This document shows positions 58,588 through 64,000 of a DNA stretch of 64,000 bases, in pieces (the stretch's first letter is position 1; each line of letters starts with the position of its first letter). Made by a program: the position numbers and the translations under genes. The stretch lies in contig CM061069.1 of NCBI GenBank assembly GCA_030762895.1, positions 26,531,404 through 26,595,403 on the forward strand, given 5' to 3'. This DNA is from Sophora flavescens. Lineage: Eukaryota > Streptophyta > Magnoliopsida > Fabales > Fabaceae. Below the pieces are notes generated by a model, which was not told the origin of the DNA, searched no databases, and was given only the letters and a program-made list of their open reading frames with translations.

Positions 58588-61034
58588 ATGGCACTCAAAC
58601 CACCCTCTCAGAAAATTGCCCGTGCTGCTGCTCGGTTAGGGATGAGTGTGGAAGATGTATCTATGGTTGTTCCCAGAAGATTTGTCAACATGAACAAGAT
58701 CATTAAACGAGGTATGAATTTTATGGTAGAATTGGAAGCTTCACAATGGGTCAACTTTTTCTCACTACATGAACCCGTTTACCCTCTGCTACTTCAAGAA
58801 TTTTGGGGAAATCCTGAAGAAAGGATGTCTCAGACTCAAATTTCCATTCGAACAAGTGCAATGGAAAACCCTATTCATTCACTCTCAACAGTATTCAGAA
58901 AGCAACCGGCTGCGCTAGGCAAGGTGCCGCCTTTACAGATGATTGGGAAGCTAAATATGGTGAATAAACTGTTCACCAAGTTCTCTATGGGGTACCCAAC
59001 CCTACAAACAAAGTTGCATCCAAACTGATTCCAAAAGGAAGGTTCTTGCATGTCTTGCTGATAAACTGTGTGATGCCAAGAACAAGTTCTCGTGACAATG
59101 TCAACAAGATGGATAGATTTGCATCATTCCATCTCCTAAATTTGATAAAGGTTGACATCAATGACTTAATTTTCAAGTATATGCTGAGGATGACAAAGCC
59201 CCAAATCAGGACCTCATGCACCTATGGGATGCTGATTACCAGACTGCTAAATCTCAAGGGCATCCCCTTCACTGGAAAAGTTGATATTGGCTATTGCCAT
59301 TGATGAAAAAACTCTCTCTCAGATGAAGCCAAGACCACTAGGAAGGATTTCTGACGCTGATGAAGATAAGAAGAAGAAATCGTCAGAAGAATCTGAAGAA
59401 GAAACTGATGAGTCTGATGTCTCAAAAGCAACAGAAGTATCCACACCTTTGAATCCCAAGGTCAGAACAAAGTTTCAAGTAAAGAGGAAGCTGGTCATCT
59501 CAGAAGCATCTGATGATGATGATGATGACCAACCTATTTCCAAAGTTTTGAAGAAGGAAATAGTTGCAAAATATGCTATTGCCCCTCGGAAGGAACTCAA
59601 TAGGAAAGTTGCTGTTGTAGCTACACCAGTAAGAAAATCTACAAGGCTGAAGCTGGCTGAGTCTGTGCAAGTTTCTTTGCAACCTGCTACATCACCTCTT
59701 AGGTCATCTGAACCCTCACCCTCTTCACCCATTATTTTTTCTTCACCCTCTGATTCATCATCCTTTTCCTCCCATAACTCCCCTCTTCACAATCAGATTT
59801 CAATTGCTGAAAATCTTCTTGCTTTATCTGATCGAGATTTTAATTTAATTCTCACTCCAGATCACCCTTCACCACAATCTATTCTTCATAACTCACCGGA
59901 TCACATATCCAACCATTCATCACTTTCTCCCTAACTAACTCAAGAAATTCAAACTCTTGTACCTGTTTCAAGAATTTTTGATTCAATTTTATCACCTCTT
60001 TCTTACCCTTCATCTACCCCTGAAACCTCACCACAAAGACTTCTATCAATTTCTCTCAACCCCTTTGAATCATTACCAGTAGATCAAATCAATCCTAATC
60101 TTCTTAGCCTGGATGATTTAAAAGCAATCAACAATCTTGTTGCTGAACATGCTGAAGTAAGGCTAAATCAAGCCTCTTGGAAACACAGACCCAATCCGTC
60201 TGCTTGCATGAAGCCTAATACGGTACTGAAAATCTGTCCTGACAGAGGATCTGTCTGTCCAAAGCCAAAGTTGAATCCAAATTCCAAGAAGCCTTTTTTC
60301 TTCTTGAAAATAAAGCATCAGAAACTGAAGTTCCCTAGATGGTCTACTTCATTCTTGAGTCACCTGAGCCTCGTGTCTTTCAAGACCCAGCTCATCATTG
60401 TGGACTATCTCTGCTTGACAAAATCAAGATGCCTACAGATAATGCTCGACTCAGTTCTTATCAGATTCCCTGGATCGGATATCCAGATGAAGATAGAACA
60501 GAAACAAGGCAACTCTACCCCTTTCAACCAACTTTTATTTTCACTCCTTTTATTTTCATTTTACCTTTATATTTTCATAAAAACCCTTTTTCTGTTTACT
60601 CTTTTGATTTACCAATTTCTGCTGAAAACTTAACCCGGTTTTTCAAATATATTTCCCCTATTTTCATCTCTTTATCTAATTTAGAAATCCCCTCTTTTAG
60701 AATTCCATGTTTACAACCCTTTGGTTCGTTGCATTCAGTCTTTCCATTACCTCTTTCTTTGTTCCCCATTATTATTGATCTCACTTTTATTTTCTCTTTT
60801 GGTCTTTCTCTTCCCTGGCACTGTCAGGAAATTGTTCCTTACGAGCCACCCACGACTGCCACCTCTTCTGACCCTGAACCATTCTTTTCATCTCCATCTA
60901 ATGATCCTGATGCACCGACATCCATCGTCACTGGAATGGATCCAGTAGCTCGTGCAAAAATCAGCGGTCTTCGTGAGACCATTCAAACTGTTGTCGCTCT
61001 TCTCACCAAAATTGTTAAGAAACAACAACTTTAG
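58588..61034 (+). pseudogene. env-like third ORF (family Y, broken)
   Basis: The start is ATG 58588 (MALKPPSQKIARAAARLG). The N-terminal block includes EPVYPLLLQEFWGNPEE, comparable in position and pattern to YPNLIRDFWRNPQ of family X. A second block (59046-59303) is frameshifted. An acidic/Ser-rich segment with a KRKLVISEASDDDDDDQP stretch and KSTRLK lies at 59340-59690, followed by a Ser/Pro-rich region. The last frame (60339-61034) carries a hydrophobic stretch around FIFTPFIFILPLYF and LTFIFSFGLSLPW, possible membrane segments, and a C-terminal helix ending at 61034. It diverges strongly from the family X version but has the same place and architecture. Confidence 0.7.
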
Positions 61035-61427
61035 TTGTAATTACCTTTGACAGCAATGTAATAAGTCAATGATGGTTAAATCAATAAATATCTTTTTCAG
61101 ATGCATTTAAATCTGTTACCTTATTCTTTTTGCTGATGACAAAGGGGGAGAAAATAAAAAAATAATATGTATCCGTATATCTGAACTACAACAACTATCT
61201 GTTGAAACTCAAAAGATAAGACGCTACCTTAATCATGTGTCTTAGTTCTTTATGGAAGCATTAGTTTAAAGGGAGCTTAATTAAAAACTTGCATATAGAG
61301 CATAAGAAGCTTAATTAACTTGAATATTCTTATAAGCTTGATATGACTCTTTGTGTTTAAATATGCTTTTATCCTTAGTTCATTAAAATCATAAGACAAT
61401 CTTTGTCATCATCAAAAAGAGGGAGAT
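61035..61427 (+). other. 3' UTR and polypurine tract (family Y)
   Basis: Contains an upstream AAAGGGGGAGAAAA near 61142 and the LTR-adjacent AAAAAGAGGGAGAT ending at 61427, the expected plus-strand primer. Confidence 0.7.
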
Positions 61428-62671
61428 TGTTAAGACTACATCTTTAGACATCTCTGATTTTGATGAATCCAAACAAAGAATGATTTTAAGTGAACTTTGT
61501 GAAATCTACTAACATGTTTATTAAATGTGCAGATCAGTATACAAGAGTCTCATGATAAAGAAACAAAGTCTTAATGACGTGTCTATAGTATGAAGCGACT
61601 GAACAATGACTCGGTCATTAACAAATTCTGATCAAGTGACTGAAAGTCCCTCGCTTCAATAATATTCAAACACGACGAATATTCTCAAAATATCTCAAAT
61701 AAAAAAATTCGATATCATAAAGCTCAAAGCACCATTCCGCACCTGAAGAATCTCTTTGTTGTAAAAATAAAAATGAACTTTACTTGAACGCAGACCCGCT
61801 TAGCACAAATAAGGAAAGTCGCACTGCCCAAGTTTGAAAAGCAACAAACGCTGCTCTGAATCAAACTGCACTCTGATAAAGCAATGCCAACCTATACGTT
61901 CAATTTGTCTTGAAGCTCACCAACGATCATAAACATTAAATGCAAGACCAGAACGACTCTATTGGTATTTATTGATGAAGAACAAAAGAATACTCAGCTG
62001 AAGAACTCTCCTCAACGGACCTATCTCTCTTGAGTATAAATAGAAGACTTTGAAGACCATTGAAGATACACACCTGAACTTATTAACTCAACCATTCAAT
62101 ACTCTCAAAGCCCTCTTAAGTTCTTCACAGAAAACTTCTCTGCTCAAATCATTTGTATTTATTGGGAAGTATTTATTGCGATCTCACCTATCTTAAATAC
62201 TTATCCACTTTGTGAGTGTTACTCGGTAGATATGCAAAGTTCTATTCGTGAAGCTACTGCTTCATTCAAACTCTTACTGTTTGTAGAGCCTGTAGAGGCT
62301 TGAAGAAAGAATACTTGTTTGAGCCTGGAGAGGCTAAGTGTGCAAACAATACTTGTTAGTTGAGCCTGCGGAGGCTAGGTGTGCAAATAATACCTTCTGT
62401 AACCTGATCAGTTATAGTGCAAATACTTGGTAGATCTAAGGACTGGACGTAGCCCAAGGTTTGGGGCGAACCAGTATAAATCTGTGTCTCCTTCTCTTAG
62501 CTTAATCTTTTCAGTTCGCTTTACTTTAACTGTGCTAACTGGGTTGAAAAGTGAATCTCCTTTTTTATCAGACGCATCTTTGTGCCTTATATAATAAACT
62601 GCAACGTTTTCTGAAAAATTACTAAAACACAATTCAACTCCCCTTCTAGTGTTTTATATCTGTTCATTTCA
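61428..62671 (+). repeat. 3' LTR of family Y
   Basis: TGTTAAGACTACATC at the start, ATTTCA at the end, 1244 bp. It is followed by the target duplication GGTGG at 62672-62676. Confidence 0.95.
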
Positions 62672-62676
62672 GGTGG

Positions 62677-62831
62677 CACCAAAACTTTCAAAGAGAGCAG
62701 ATAAATCTATACTCTGTGTGCTACTAGCTAGCAAGAAAGCATTGGTTGAAGGTGGAATTACTGAATATGTAATGGTAGAGATAAATAAAGAAAGATGTGG
62801 AGTTTTGATTGGCTCACCAATGGTGGCATGA
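62677..62831 (+). pseudogene. right part of the split host exon
   Basis: Directly after the target duplication an open frame reads APKLSKRADKSILCVLL, then KALVEGGITEYVMVEI and a C-terminal GVLIGSPMVA, with the stop at 62829-62831. In phase with 41297-41340 it forms a 66-codon terminal exon. The amino-acid composition looks like a genuine host protein. Identity is not recognised. The retrotransposon removes this exon from any normal transcript unless it is spliced around. Confidence 0.5.
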
Positions 62832-62889
62832 AAGTAACATTCTCTCTCTTGCATGTTGACAACACTTGATAATGACATCTTTAGGGTGC

Positions 62890-63350
62890 ACTTGATTTAC
62901 AAAAAAGTAAGGGGCTGGACGACATAAAAGTTTTTGTTCTATGTTTGATTTGAAAAGTAGTTAGTGGACATGACAGAAAAGGGGATAAGGGACAGCACAA
63001 AATCACAAATTTTTATTACTCACCAAACCGTGGGACAAAGTTTTGTACCATGGACAAACTACCTAAAAGACAAAAACACCCGTAACTCTCTCTCTATTAC
63101 ATATATACGTGAAATGCTCTCTGTTAGTTATGCAAACACCATCAAGTATATAATTAATATGTGTGCGTATATATATATATATTATAAATTATTATATATT
63201 GTATATATTTATATATTAAATAATATATATATATATATATATATTGATATAATGAATTAATGATATATATATTATAAAAGGGTATGCAGGTAAATTTATA
63301 TTATTTTATTTGTGCTGTCCATTATCCATCAAACAATGTACAAGACAAAG
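62890..63350. mobile_element. MITE-like inverted-repeat structure
   Basis: GATAAGGGACAGCACAAA (62984-63001) pairs with TTTGTGCTGTCCATTATC (63309-63326) with two mismatches. Further weak complementarity lies outside (GTTTGATT on the left and ATCAAACAATG on the right). The centre holds an AT-rich microsatellite. The outer ends are not precise. Confidence 0.45.
63163..63285. repeat. AT-rich (TA)n microsatellite cluster
   Basis: Several TA runs (63165-63181, 63225-63243, 63263-63272) are separated by AT-rich DNA. Confidence 0.85.
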
Positions 63351-63403
63351 AATTGTCATGTGACTCAAGGATTTGTCCTATGTTGTCCTTCTCACACCCT
63401 TAC

Positions 63404-63792
63404 TGAAGTTGACACAGGGAAACACAAGAAGAGGGGAAGAGTTGTGTTTCTTAACAGTTTTTCAAAAAAGCCTTTTCTCAAACCTTTTACAAGAAAATCA
63501 AAAGAAACAACACACAAACATGAAACCTTTTTAAATAGCTAACAAACTCATATTCAAAACCCCACAGTTAGTATAACAAAAGACTGTAAAAGATAAGGGT
63601 TAGAAGAATCACACAAGTGTTTTATCCTAGTTCACTCTCTTCCAACCAAGAGCTACGTCCAGTCCCTTCTACCTGAAGGTTTTATCCACTATTATCCAAA
63701 TAGATTACAAGTATTAAATACCTCTTCAAGCTACAAGTAATTTTTCTCTACCAAGCCTCTTCAGGCTCTAAGTCTAACAGAGATTAACAGAT
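63404..63792 (-). repeat. family X LTR, 3' portion, minus strand
   Basis: TGAAGTTGACACAGGG at 63404 is the reverse complement of the family X LTR end. The match to the LTR continues to about 63790, and then changes abruptly to gag. About 390 of ~1500 LTR bases are present. Confidence 0.8.
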
Positions 63793-64000
63793 CATTGGAT
63801 GACCCTTCATGAGCTAGGGCAAGAGTATCCCATATTTCCTTAGCAGTGTTACGGTTGTGGACTTTATCATGCTCAGATATGGTGATAGCACACATCAAAT
63901 AGTGCTTAGCTTTTAGATTGAGTTGATGTTGAGTTTTCTGCTCTTGAGTCCATTGAGCTCTAGGAGTAGCAGCTCCAGCATCACCTCTTGGCTCATTGTT
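63793..64000 (-). pseudogene. copia gag fragment (family X type), minus strand
   Basis: The minus strand is open through the window edge: EPRGDAGAATPRAQWTQEQK, then LKAKHYLMCAITISEHDKV and AKEIWDTLALAHEG. These are the UBN2/gag-core motifs seen in the family Y gag (QWIAAEKTKWELNHKARYSLMCA, EIRDTLEVTHEG). It is fused to the 3' half of an LTR, so pol, the env-like region and the LTR start are deleted. Confidence 0.8.

Noticed and set aside
59475..59732. Minus-strand frames over the family Y env-like region
   Set aside because: Shadow of the plus-strand acidic Ser-rich segment.

Overview
The window looks like repeat-dense nuclear DNA from a eudicot plant, most probably a legume. It is AT-rich and carries plant Ty1/copia elements of the SIRE/Maximus type with an env-like third ORF, Ty3/gypsy-type LTRs beginning TGTRACRCCC, CACTA (En/Spm) transposons, a tRNA-derived SINE, and an endogenous pararetrovirus whose layout recalls soymoviruses. 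The only host gene that looks intact is a single-exon NDR1/HIN1-like (LEA_2) gene at 32228-32968 on the minus strand. The legume assignment is inference from repeat character.

Layout. 1-6525: 3' part of a decayed copia element (called family X here: integrase, RT, RNase H, env-like region, start of the 3' LTR), abutting an inverted LTR scrap at 6530-6606. 6607-11435: 5'-truncated CACTA transposon with TNP2-like and TNPA/Ptta-like genes. 11436-20400: relics of gypsy LTRs, a SINE with a perfect 19-bp target duplication (15757-15991), and an intact non-coding CACTA element (17244-18753, TSD TCA). 20400-32100: AT-rich intergenic DNA with MITEs, a 370-bp solo LTR nested in a MITE, an element with inverted ends carrying an exon-like fragment (27027-27725), a perfect palindrome and a large fold-back element (31633-32088).

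32228-39780: the NHL gene, followed upstream by a minus-strand caulimovirid insertion. In its coding direction the viral order is small coiled-coil ORFs, coat protein, protease-RT, probable transactivator, promoter, movement protein, two small ORFs, tRNA-Met primer site. This is a circular permutation of the viral map. The coding regions contain frameshifts, premature stops and an apparent loss of RNase H. The viral promoter region still shows a TATA box, a downstream AATAAA and two tandem as-1-like (TGACG) modules, and it points toward the NHL gene.

41341-62671: a nested retrotransposon. A copia element (family Y) with 1.24-kb LTRs and a 5-bp duplication GGTGG lies inside what reads as an exon of an unidentified host gene. 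A 2.6-kb solo gypsy LTR (TSD ATTCA) sits in its gag region. A family X element with an internal gag-to-RT deletion sits in its integrase region. Both X and Y carry a long env-like ORF region between RNase H and the 3' LTR. The right edge (63404-64000) holds a minus-strand X fragment in which gag is joined directly to the 3' half of an LTR.

Almost all coding capacity here is mobile-element or viral and is broken. No CRISPR array, operon or rRNA gene was seen.
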